Part shown: positions 1 through 5,024 of the stretch, in pieces
Layout: the number at the start of each line of letters is the position of its first letter
Position numbering within the stretch: position 1 is the stretch's first letter
Assembly: GCA_023139025.1 (NCBI GenBank)
Contig: JAGLOH010000097.1
Location: forward strand, 1 to 7,470
Source of the DNA: Candidatus Heimdallarchaeota archaeon
GTDB lineage: Archaea; Asgardarchaeota; Heimdallarchaeia; Heimdallarchaeales; Heimdallarchaeaceae
DNA: 7,470 nucleotides
Direction of reading: 5' to 3'
Notes under the pieces: model-generated
Seen by the model: only the letters and a program-made list of their open reading frames with translations
Told to the model about the DNA's origin: nothing
The model's database searches: none
Position numbers and translations under genes: made by a program

Positions 1-785
1 TTTAATCCAGAAGAAACAATAGAACAATTCTCACTTGTGTAGGGTTCTTTGACTAGAAAATATGTTTCTAAATAGTCTGGTTCAAGCTGTGAAAGCTCAT
101 CTTCCAAACCAGTTGGAAAGGTGTAGAGACCTTGATTCCATTGTTCTAGGAATTGATTGTTGAAAGAGTTGGTATAGAATGAATTATAATAATCTATAAT
201 ATCAATCGAAAAAATTTCGTTATTCTTATGAGCATAAATTAAGATACTGCTTTCATTAGAAAGCTTACCCTCAAATGTTGCGTTAATTTGTAAATAAAAT
301 TCACCAGAAATGTTTAGTTGTGACTCAATATCTCCAAAAACAGAACAACCTGTAGTCTCAAAATCATTAATTCCATTACCATCATAATCATAATATCCTA
401 AAGAGATCTCTCTATCTACATCCATATCTATGGTACCATTAATGTAAGCTATCTGATCCGAATTATTAAAAACAAGAAAACTATGCTCATACAGATATTT
501 TGCTTCTGATGAGTAAAATTTATTGGCAATTGTGAAAGCAGTATTATTGAGTTCAGATTTTAAACTTCCCACAAGATGATCAAAAGATTGAACAAATTGA
601 TATGTTGAAACATCCATGCTCTGTATTTTTGCCTGTAAGTATTCCTCTGAAGCTTCTTGTGATAATTTTTGAAGTCTTAATTCCATTATTAGTATGATGG
701 TGCCATTTATCAAAACCATCATAACGACTAGAATTAGAATAATGTATATTGCAAGACGTCTAGCCAGACGTATTCTTTTAACCAT
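1..785 (-). CDS. Membrane-anchored sensor-like protein, N-terminal part (runs off left edge)
   Basis: An open frame of 261 codons runs from an ATG at 785 to the window edge without a stop. In-frame codons above the ATG hold no other ATG before a TAG at 834-836. The N-terminus is basic (KRIRLARR), followed by one membrane helix (about residues 11-34) and a large hydrophilic, probably extracytoplasmic region from about 40 onward. That region begins with a helical stretch and contains many N-glycosylation sequons (NNT, NNS, NGT, NIS, NAT, NES, NCS). At residues 133-141 a DxDGNGxxD loop resembles calcium-binding loops of EF-hand, dockerin or thrombospondin-3 type. A short N-terminus, one helix and a long ectodomain is the usual front half of archaeal histidine kinases, chemoreceptors or cyclases with Cache-like sensing domains. 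The cytoplasmic output domain would lie beyond the edge, so kinase function is only inferred. It lies 55 bases after the YkgJ-like gene on the same strand and may be co-transcribed with it. Confidence 0.7.
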   Translation of the reverse strand, partial: MVKRIRLARRLAIYIILILVVMMVLINGTIILIMELRLQKLSQEASEEYLQAKIQSMDVSTYQFVQSFDHLVGSLKSELNNTAFTIANKFYSSEAKYLYEHSFLVFNNSDQIAYINGTIDMDVDREISLGYYDYDGNGINDFETTGCSVFGDIESQLNISGEFYLQINATFEGKLSNESSILIYAHKNNEIFSIDIIDYYNSFYTNSFNNQFLEQWNQGLYTFPTGLEDELSQLEPDYLETYFLVKEPYTSENCSIVSSGL

Positions 786-840
786 TAAGATTATATTTGT
801 ACGGTCTATTTTGAACTTTCTCCATCGTGCATCCTAGAAA

Positions 841-1233
841 TCATTGATAGGTAATAGTTAGAGTTTCTTTATCAAAACTAACAACAAACCCTAACATTTC
901 TCTTCCATTATTGATATCTTCTAGTATCCACCTTAGTTGATGAAAGAATTTTTCACTCTGAAGTAGTAGACATTGATCAAATTCTAGTAGAAACCATTGT
1001 TTCTCTTTCGGTCTGGTTAAAGGTACCAAATTTCCCCAAAGATTATTATGACCCATTTTTTCCGGATTACCATACAGAATTGGAAAAGAGGTGCACCTAG
1101 AGTTTAATCTATACTCCTCGTTTTGACATCCAGAGAGCTTATTTAGGAAACCACAGTCAAAACAACATGCCCCACACTCTTTGCATGAAGAAAAATAGAG
1201 ATGCATATGAGAATCTGAGATATTATCATTCAT
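841..1233 (-). CDS. YkgJ-family cysteine-rich (zinc/iron-chelating) protein
   Basis: A 130-residue protein with a cysteine cluster near its N-terminus: C17, C20, C23, C24 and C27 (pattern CxxCGACCxxC), then C36 and C47 in an RCxSFPI context. This order, CxxCGxCC followed by FL, GC and a final CxxFP, is the layout of the YkgJ/UPF0153 family, which is predicted to bind zinc or an Fe-S cluster. Its biochemical role is mostly unknown. The C-terminal half has no motif I recognise and ends in a beta-rich stretch (GFVVSFDKETLTITYQ). I chose the ATG at 1233, which overlaps the end of the upstream gene by 8 bases (ATGAATGA). An in-frame ATG at 1263 would add ten basic residues but would overlap the neighbour by 38 bases. 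No Shine-Dalgarno site is obvious at either, so translational coupling to the FakA-like gene is likely. Confidence 0.75.
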   Translation of the reverse strand: MNDNISDSHMHLYFSSCKECGACCFDCGFLNKLSGCQNEEYRLNSRCTSFPILYGNPEKMGHNNLWGNLVPLTRPKEKQWFLLEFDQCLLLQSEKFFHQLRWILEDINNGREMLGFVVSFDKETLTITYQ

Positions 1234-1540
1234 TTTGCTTCTGCTTCGCTTTATAGATCTCATATTGCTCTTTCATATCTTCAACATCGTGAGATATAAC
1301 CTCTCCATGTTGTTTAAGAACTTCTAAAACTTCATCTGGCTCATCTGCATGCCAATGAACCTTTAGCATACCTCTCATACCAGTAATAGCCAAACTGTCT
1401 CCTACACACTTCTTTATTATATGCTCTTTTACTTTTGTTGAGAATTCTTTCAAAGTTTCTTTTGTTATTTCTTTGTTTTTAATTACAGTCACAATATCAT
1501 ACTGAAAATTTACTGCTTCATCTTGAGGAACATTTACCAT
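1226..1540 (-). CDS. Free-standing homologue of the FakA/YloV middle domain
   Basis: This 104-residue protein matches the central domain of bacterial fatty acid kinase A (YloV, DhaK-like). It has a GDSLAI segment (47-52), the KVHWHADEPDEVLE stretch (60-73) that corresponds to KVHVHTxxPGxVLE in FakA, and GEVISHDVEDMKEQ (79-92), corresponding to GELxxIKIENMREQ. FakA homologues are normally about 550 residues, with an N-terminal ATP-binding DhaL-like domain and a C-terminal domain that binds the acyl carrier FakB. Both are absent here and no room is left for them. The two histidines of the HxH pair (H62, H64) are kept. The Cys that, as I recall, completes the zinc site in Staphylococcus aureus FakA aligns with D15. 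A stand-alone domain could be a metal-binding or subunit-contact module, but its partner is unknown. A TATA-like box lies about 40 bases upstream and a weak GGTG sits five bases before the ATG. Confidence 0.7.
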   Translation of the reverse strand: MVNVPQDEAVNFQYDIVTVIKNKEITKETLKEFSTKVKEHIIKKCVGDSLAITGMRGMLKVHWHADEPDEVLEVLKQHGEVISHDVEDMKEQYEIYKAKQKQNE

Positions 1541-1576
1541 AATAACACCACTAATATCTTATAATTTTGATGAAAT

Positions 1577-1590
1577 AGGATATTTAAGAA
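1577..1590 (-). promoter_or_regulatory. Putative TATA box for the FakA-like/YkgJ-like pair
   Basis: On the minus strand the sequence AATTCTTAAATATC lies about 40 bases before the ATG at 1540, in the 53-base gap after the surface-protein gene. An A/T core at this distance fits an archaeal TATA element with initiation near 1552, giving a leader of about 12 bases. Such boxes are easy to find by chance in AT-rich DNA. Confidence 0.35.
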
Positions 1591-1593
1591 TTT

Positions 1594-2196
1594 TTACCTT
1601 GTTTTAATATTCAGAAAAGGAGCTCTTTTCCGCTTTCGTCTTCTAGCCGCAAAGAATGCTATAAATGCTAAAACACTTAAGGTTGTGAGAATTGTTGTCG
1701 TATCTACTGTTGTTAAGACCGACACATCTACAAGAGCAGGAGCATCTCCATCTCTATTATCTACCACTAGGATATATTCTGTAACTCCTAAGTTAGTGAC
1801 GGATGAATTAGTAACAGTAGTATTTTCATCTATTACTATCGTAGTATAATCAGTGAGCATTATATTTGCAGTACCCAAATATGCCTCAATAGTTATTTTA
1901 GAACCTTCTGTAATATTCGTACCACCAAGATAAGCTGATACAACCTCTCCGTGTCCAGAATCCCAAGCAGTGAAGGTACTATTATCAAGAACAAAGATAT
2001 TTATTGGACCACCATTGTAGACTTCTATTGTCATCTGAATAAACAAATTATCTTTACTCACTGTAAAGTGTCTAAAACCTATATTACCAACTGGAACATC
2101 AAAATACCAATCAAATTTTTCAGCATTCACTGAGGAAGTTGACATGAACAATACTATTGCAAGAAAAGATAATCCCATGGAAAGACTCTTTTTCAT
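1594..2196 (-). CDS. Secreted surface protein with C-terminal membrane anchor (GOLD-like beta-sandwich)
   Basis: A 200-residue protein with a clear signal peptide: MKKS, a hydrophobic core at residues 7-19 and a likely cleavage after SVNA (residue 25). The mature part is beta-rich. Its pattern, VPVGN..FRHFTVSKDN, then YNGGPINIFVLDNSTFTAW and finally YILVVDNRDGDAP, resembles the GOLD/emp24-like or pre-peptidase-like sandwich domains common in archaeal surface proteins, where a non-polar 'vpvg' strand leads into 'inifvld' and ends in 'y.lvvdN'. A single helix at about 168-184 is followed by the basic run RRRKRKR (185-191), giving an outside-facing domain with a short cytoplasmic tail. Several N-glycosylation sequons (NST, NIT, NTT, NSS) are present. 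It has no recognised enzymatic residues, so a structural, adhesion or binding role is a guess. Its promoter lies in the divergent region shared with the receiver gene. Confidence 0.75.
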   Translation of the reverse strand: MKKSLSMGLSFLAIVLFMSTSSVNAEKFDWYFDVPVGNIGFRHFTVSKDNLFIQMTIEVYNGGPINIFVLDNSTFTAWDSGHGEVVSAYLGGTNITEGSKITIEAYLGTANIMLTDYTTIVIDENTTVTNSSVTNLGVTEYILVVDNRDGDAPALVDVSVLTTVDTTTILTTLSVLAFIAFFAARRRKRKRAPFLNIKTR

Positions 2197-2216
2197 GGTA
2201 GTATGTTCTATGCCAT

Positions 2217-2230
2217 CTCTTAAATAATTT
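2217..2230 (-). promoter_or_regulatory. Putative TATA box of the surface-protein gene
   Basis: The minus strand reads AAATTATTTAAGAG, with its centre about 28 bases before the ATG at 2196. Archaeal transcription normally starts about 25 bases downstream of the box, so the message would be leaderless or nearly so. This agrees with the absence of a Shine-Dalgarno site before that ATG. Confidence 0.5.
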
Positions 2231-2249
2231 TTGATTACTATCGGAGTTA

Positions 2250-2264
2250 CTAGAATTATTCTAG
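2250..2264. promoter_or_regulatory. Perfect 15-base palindrome between divergent promoters (possible operator)
   Basis: CTAGAATTATTCTAG is a perfect inverted repeat: seven-base arms around a central T. It lies between the leftward TATA-like box (2217-2230) and the rightward one (2270-2282), where a dimeric repressor or activator would control one or both genes. A related imperfect repeat, ATTCTCTAGAAGAAT, lies at 2294-2308, in or near the leader of the receiver gene, and shares the CTAGAA element. The regulator is not known. Confidence 0.45.
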
Positions 2265-2269
2265 ATTTC

Positions 2270-2282
2270 GAAATATTTAATA
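2270..2282 (+). promoter_or_regulatory. Putative TATA box of the receiver gene
   Basis: The sequence GAAATATTTAATA lies about 40-45 bases before the ATG at 2320. Initiation 25 bases downstream would give a leader of about 15-20 bases, over the second, imperfect inverted repeat at 2294-2308. Confidence 0.45.
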
Positions 2283-2319
2283 GTCTTAATCATATTCTCT
2301 AGAAGAATAGTGAAGTCCT

Positions 2320-2703
2320 ATGAAGAAAATCTACATTATCGAGGATGAGAAAGATATCAGTAATCTGTACAGACTGTTGTTTGAGAGAGAGGGAATTGAG
2401 ATAGAAGATATTGTTTCCAGTGGGAGAGTAGCATTGGAAAAAATAGAAGAACTGAAAGAGGGAGTAGAAGATATTGTTTTTCTAATAGACAACAGAATTC
2501 CTGAAAAAACTGGGTTGGAAGTTGCAAAAAGACTAATAGAGATTTCACCAATTCTAAAAAAACAAATAATTATCGCTACTGCAGATGACACGATTTCAAG
2601 AGAGCAAGTTGAAGATCTAGGAATTCCTTATTTTCTTAGAAAACCTTTCAGCTTAGATGAGTTACTCTCAACTATAGATACTATTGAAAATGAAAAAGAA
2701 TGA
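2320..2703 (+). CDS. Single-domain response regulator (CheY-like receiver)
   Basis: A 127-residue protein consisting of one phosphoacceptor receiver domain and nothing else. The first strand IYIIEDE supplies the acidic pair E8/D9, which binds magnesium. D57 in LIDNRIPEKTG is the expected phosphorylation site, T87 in IIIATADD is the switch Thr, and K108 in the FLRKPFS loop is the invariant lysine before a Pro. All residues needed for phosphotransfer chemistry are present. With no DNA-binding or enzymatic output domain, it should act by protein contact or as a phosphorelay step in the cytoplasm, its signal coming from a histidine kinase. The truncated sensor at the left edge is a possible but unproven partner. 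It is transcribed divergently from the surface-protein gene and ends 15 bases from the convergent DUF3467 gene. Confidence 0.9.
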   Translation: MKKIYIIEDEKDISNLYRLLFEREGIEIEDIVSSGRVALEKIEELKEGVEDIVFLIDNRIPEKTGLEVAKRLIEISPILKKQIIIATADDTISREQVEDLGIPYFLRKPFSLDELLSTIDTIENEKE

Positions 2704-2718
2704 AATTTCTTCTGCATT

Positions 2719-3057
2719 TTAGATGAATGTTGCAGTGGTATTATCTTGCTTTTTGGTTTGCTCAGGTAATGCTATTTCTCCAAATCTTGATTCGTATGCT
2801 TTTATCTGCTCTTCAATAACTTTCAGAAGAATTTTTAGTTGGTGTGGAGAAAAACTGACTTCAGTAACTATTTCTTTGATTATTGCGCGAGGAATTAGAG
2901 CATTTGGGCCAATGGTTGGTTCTGTTGCATATTCAGCTTGATCTTTGAAAATGATCATTTTGAAACCAGATATCGAGTGAACCATTTGGATACTTTCAGC
3001 ATAAAAGCTGGGGACTTCCTCTTTTCTCTCTACTTTAATGGGTATATTTCTACTCAT
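2719..3057 (-). CDS. DUF3467 family protein
   Basis: A 112-residue protein with the features of DUF3467: an N-terminal FYAESIQM (18-25) corresponding to the family FYANxxxV, then a GFKMIIFKD strand, and a C-terminal VSFSPHQLKILLKVIEEQIK followed by AYESRFGEI, which matches the family SPxxAKxLxxxLxxNIxxYExxFG. The function of the family is unknown; it is small, cytoplasmic and widespread in bacteria and archaea. I prefer the ATG at 3057. A more upstream in-frame ATG at 3087 would place the start on the TATA-like element and add ten residues (MCFTPNRLIV) that homologues would not be expected to carry. The gene is convergent with the receiver gene and divergent from the EamA transporter. Confidence 0.8.
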   Translation of the reverse strand: MSRNIPIKVERKEEVPSFYAESIQMVHSISGFKMIIFKDQAEYATEPTIGPNALIPRAIIKEIVTEVSFSPHQLKILLKVIEEQIKAYESRFGEIALPEQTKKQDNTTATFI

Positions 3058-3085
3058 GACTATCAATCTATTGGGAGTGAAACAC

Positions 3086-3101
3086 AATAAAAATATTTTG
3101 T
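3086..3101. promoter_or_regulatory. Shared A/T promoter element between DUF3467 and EamA genes
   Basis: CAATAAAAATATTTTG contains the perfect 10-base palindrome AAAATATTTT (3090-3099). Read leftward it lies 33-42 bases before the DUF3467 ATG at 3057. Read rightward it lies 38 bases before the TTG at 3137 and 65 bases before the ATG at 3164. One symmetric TATA element could serve both genes, since TBP binds such sites in either direction. Two separate overlapping boxes cannot be excluded. Confidence 0.45.
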
Positions 3102-3163
3102 TCTATTAAGGAAGTAGGAACAATAAACAAAAGTTTTTGAATAAACTGAGATTTCTAAAATTA

Positions 3164-4144
3164 ATGGCTAGCTTTGCAGTTGGGGTTGTATTGTCACTTG
3201 TAGCAGCCTTTTCTTGGGGAACATCTATGGTTATTTTCAAAGTAGGTGTAAAAAATGTTGACCCACTTGCTGCTACCTACATAAAGGGACTATTTGCAAT
3301 TCCTGTTCTGCTAATTTTAGGTTTTATACTTGATGGCATATATTCTTATTCAAAACTAATGTCTGGTTTTAATCTCCTCTGGCTATTTCTTGGAGTTATC
3401 TGCTTAACTCTAGGTGATTTTCTTTCACTCAGTGCTCTTAAAAAAATAGATGTATCAATAGCTCAACCAGTAACTTCAATCTATCCCATCTTTACAACCC
3501 TTACTCTTCTTATAGCTAAAATTGAAGATATAACTTGGTTCATAATTGGAGGTACTCTCCTCATATCTTCTGGTGTAATTCTTATTTCTTACTTTTCACG
3601 AAAAAATGACATAATCAATTTGAAAGCGTCTAAAGATTCAATGGAAACTGATGAGTTTGAGCAAAAAAAGAAAGCTCTTCCTATGGGGATATCACTTTCA
3701 ATTTCTGCAGCTGTTTTTTGGGGCATAGCTATTGTTTTCAATAGATTGATTCTTGAAGATCAAACAATTGAAGTGGTGCCTTTGATGGCCCTAAGAAATG
3801 GATTAATGGTTGTGCTTGTCGCGATTTACGGTTTCACTAGATTCTTTATCAATAAAGAGAAATTCAGATCTAAAGTTTTCGCACCTAGAAAAGAGGCTTT
3901 AATTTTGATGGCAGGGGGTACTGTATCCTGGATTGGTGGTGGGGTTGTCTTCTTTACTGCTGTTCAACTTCTGCAATCAGCGGGTATTACAACGCCTATA
4001 TCTTCAATTTCTCCTTTAATAGTTATGATTCTTGGAAGTATATTTCTAAAAGAAAAAATAACGCTTCCCCAAGTTTTAGGAGTAATTGTTATTGTTGCAG
4101 GTTCAATTGTGCTTTCCATACCGAAATTACTCTCATCTATTTAA
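3164..4144 (+). CDS. EamA/DMT-superfamily transporter (10 membrane helices)
   Basis: A 326-residue integral membrane protein made of two EamA repeats of about five helices each. The first repeat starts with LVAAFSWGTSMVIFKVG (12-28) and the second with ISAAVFWGIAIVFNRLI; each is the usual A-x-x-W-G helix. Each half also has the matching late motif: QPVTSIYPIFTTLTLL followed by E-D-I-T, and TPISSISPLIVMILGSIF followed by K-E-K-I-T, both leading into a Gly-rich last helix. A charged loop of about 30 residues (SRKNDIINLK to EFEQKKKALP) joins the halves on the cytoplasmic side. The family exports or imports amino acids, nucleosides, sugars or other metabolites; no residue here fixes the substrate. 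I chose the ATG at 3164, which starts just before helix 1. An in-frame TTG at 3137 would add nine residues (reading LNKLRFLKL) and is the alternative. Neither has a good Shine-Dalgarno site. Confidence 0.85.
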   Translation: MASFAVGVVLSLVAAFSWGTSMVIFKVGVKNVDPLAATYIKGLFAIPVLLILGFILDGIYSYSKLMSGFNLLWLFLGVICLTLGDFLSLSALKKIDVSIAQPVTSIYPIFTTLTLLIAKIEDITWFIIGGTLLISSGVILISYFSRKNDIINLKASKDSMETDEFEQKKKALPMGISLSISAAVFWGIAIVFNRLILEDQTIEVVPLMALRNGLMVVLVAIYGFTRFFINKEKFRSKVFAPRKEALILMAGGTVSWIGGGVVFFTAVQLLQSAGITTPISSISPLIVMILGSIFLKEKITLPQVLGVIVIVAGSIVLSIPKLLSSI

Positions 4145-4199
4145 TAAAACAAGAAACAAAATTGTAGTAAATCTATTGTTGTACTTACTTCAGAAATTC

Positions 4200-4415
4200 T
4201 TATTCTCTTTCTCTTACAATAAACGCTTTAACTAGTTGAAGAATTGCAATTAGAGCTATCAAATATCCCCAGAAAGTGTAAGTAGTCCACCAAGGATTCA
4301 TACCAAAATTGAAAGCTAAGTTAAGCCCTATTATGTTGCCAAAATCAAAAACTGAAAGAGCTAAAAACAAAGAAGCAATTGCTTGAAACAGAGAAATTAT
4401 TCTATATCCAGCCAT
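4200..4415 (-). CDS. Small two-helix membrane protein, unknown function
   Basis: A 71-residue protein that I do not recognise. It has two hydrophobic segments: residues about 5-35 (IISLFQAIASLFLALSVF and on through GNIIGLNLAFNFG) and 47-66 (FWGYLIALIAILQLVKAF). They are joined by an aromatic loop with NPWWTTY, and the protein ends in a charged RERE. The layout suggests a hairpin in the membrane with both ends in the cytoplasm. It stands alone: it is convergent with the EamA gene and 82 bases downstream of the IscU gene on the same strand. It has its own good promoter at 4435-4445, which supports its being a real gene. Confidence 0.65.
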   Translation of the reverse strand: MAGYRIISLFQAIASLFLALSVFDFGNIIGLNLAFNFGMNPWWTTYTFWGYLIALIAILQLVKAFIVRERE

Positions 4416-4434
4416 GTTGAAAATTGGTTTTCTG

Positions 4435-4445
4435 AAATATAAAAA
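4435..4445 (-). promoter_or_regulatory. TATA box of the small membrane protein gene
   Basis: The minus strand reads TTTTTATATTT, preceded by the purine-rich AACAAAGG in the position of a BRE. Its centre is about 25 bases before the ATG at 4415, so initiation would fall at or very near the start codon (leaderless message). This is the most convincing archaeal-type promoter in the window. The T-run of the same stretch could also help end transcription of the IscU gene upstream. Confidence 0.55.
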
Positions 4446-4497
4446 CCTTTGTTTATTCTTTTCTGAATGTTAGTGTTTCTTGTACATAAGCTCTGAT

Positions 4498-5010
4498 TTA
4501 ATCTCTTTTCTCAAGAAGCTTATATTTTTTAGCTAACTTTTCTGCCAACGCTTCTTCCTCTAGAGCATGTTTTTCATCTTTGCTTAATTCTTCAGGTAAC
4601 CAAGTAGGTAGTTTTAATTCCTTCTCCTTATAATAAGTTCTAATTGCTCTTCTTAAAGCTCCTACTGCTAAAGATCCGCAATGTGTTTTAACTGAAGGTA
4701 AACCACCTAAAGCTTCAGATACATCAGCCCAAGTAATTTTCCATGCTTCTTCAAGAGATTTGTTTTCGATCATAATAGTAAGCTGACTAGCTGCTGCAAT
4801 GTTTGATGCGCATCCATAGCTTTCAAAACTTGATTTAATAATAAGGGCATTTGGTTCGTCTAGTTTTAGATAGAAAGCTATCATATCTCCACAAGCTGGA
4901 CTTCCAGCTGCAGCATAAACAGTCGCATCTTCCATTCTCCCAAGATTTTGGGGATTTTGAAACAATTCAAGAACTCGGGGTGCATATGGTAAGGGTATTC
5001 TACTCGACAT
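4498..5010 (-). CDS. iscU: IscU-type Fe-S cluster scaffold protein
   Basis: A 170-residue protein with the complete IscU signature. The N-terminal YAPRVLELFQNPQNLGRM corresponds to the family's y-x-x-x-V-x-x-h-[FY]-x-x-P-x-N-x-G. The three cluster ligands are C40 in SPACGD, C67 in YGCASN and C111 in LPSVKTHCGSLA. The Asp after the first Cys (D42) and the His before the third (H110) are also kept. IscU assembles [2Fe-2S] clusters in the cytoplasm on a cysteine desulfurase dimer and passes them to target proteins. After about residue 130 there is a charged, probably helical tail of about 40 residues (from PTWLPEELSKD to the end) longer than in typical 125-130 residue IscU. The ATG follows the IscS-like stop by 14 bases and has a GAGG site (5021-5024), so it is the last gene of the operon. 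Confidence 0.92.
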   Translation of the reverse strand: MSSRIPLPYAPRVLELFQNPQNLGRMEDATVYAAAGSPACGDMIAFYLKLDEPNALIIKSSFESYGCASNIAAASQLTIMIENKSLEEAWKITWADVSEALGGLPSVKTHCGSLAVGALRRAIRTYYKEKELKLPTWLPEELSKDEKHALEEEALAEKLAKKYKLLEKRD

Positions 5011-5020
5011 ATTTTATCAT

Positions 5021-5024
5021 CCTC
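5021..5024 (-). promoter_or_regulatory. Shine-Dalgarno site of iscU
   Basis: GAGG, in the context AGAGGATGAT, lies 10 bases before the ATG at 5010 and directly after the IscS-like stop codon (5025-5027). It supports this ATG and continuous translation of the operon. Confidence 0.6.

Noticed and set aside
1951..2133. Plus-strand open frame of 60 codons inside the surface-protein gene
   Set aside because: It is antisense to a gene with signal peptide and anchor, and has no promoter or ribosome site of its own.
2331..2591. Minus-strand open frame inside the receiver gene
   Set aside because: It lies fully antisense to a receiver gene with all catalytic residues, and its product is Ser/Ile-rich with no recognisable motif.
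2723..2941. Plus-strand open frame of 72 codons opposite the DUF3467 gene
   Set aside because: The DUF3467 reading explains the region; the other product shows no family pattern.
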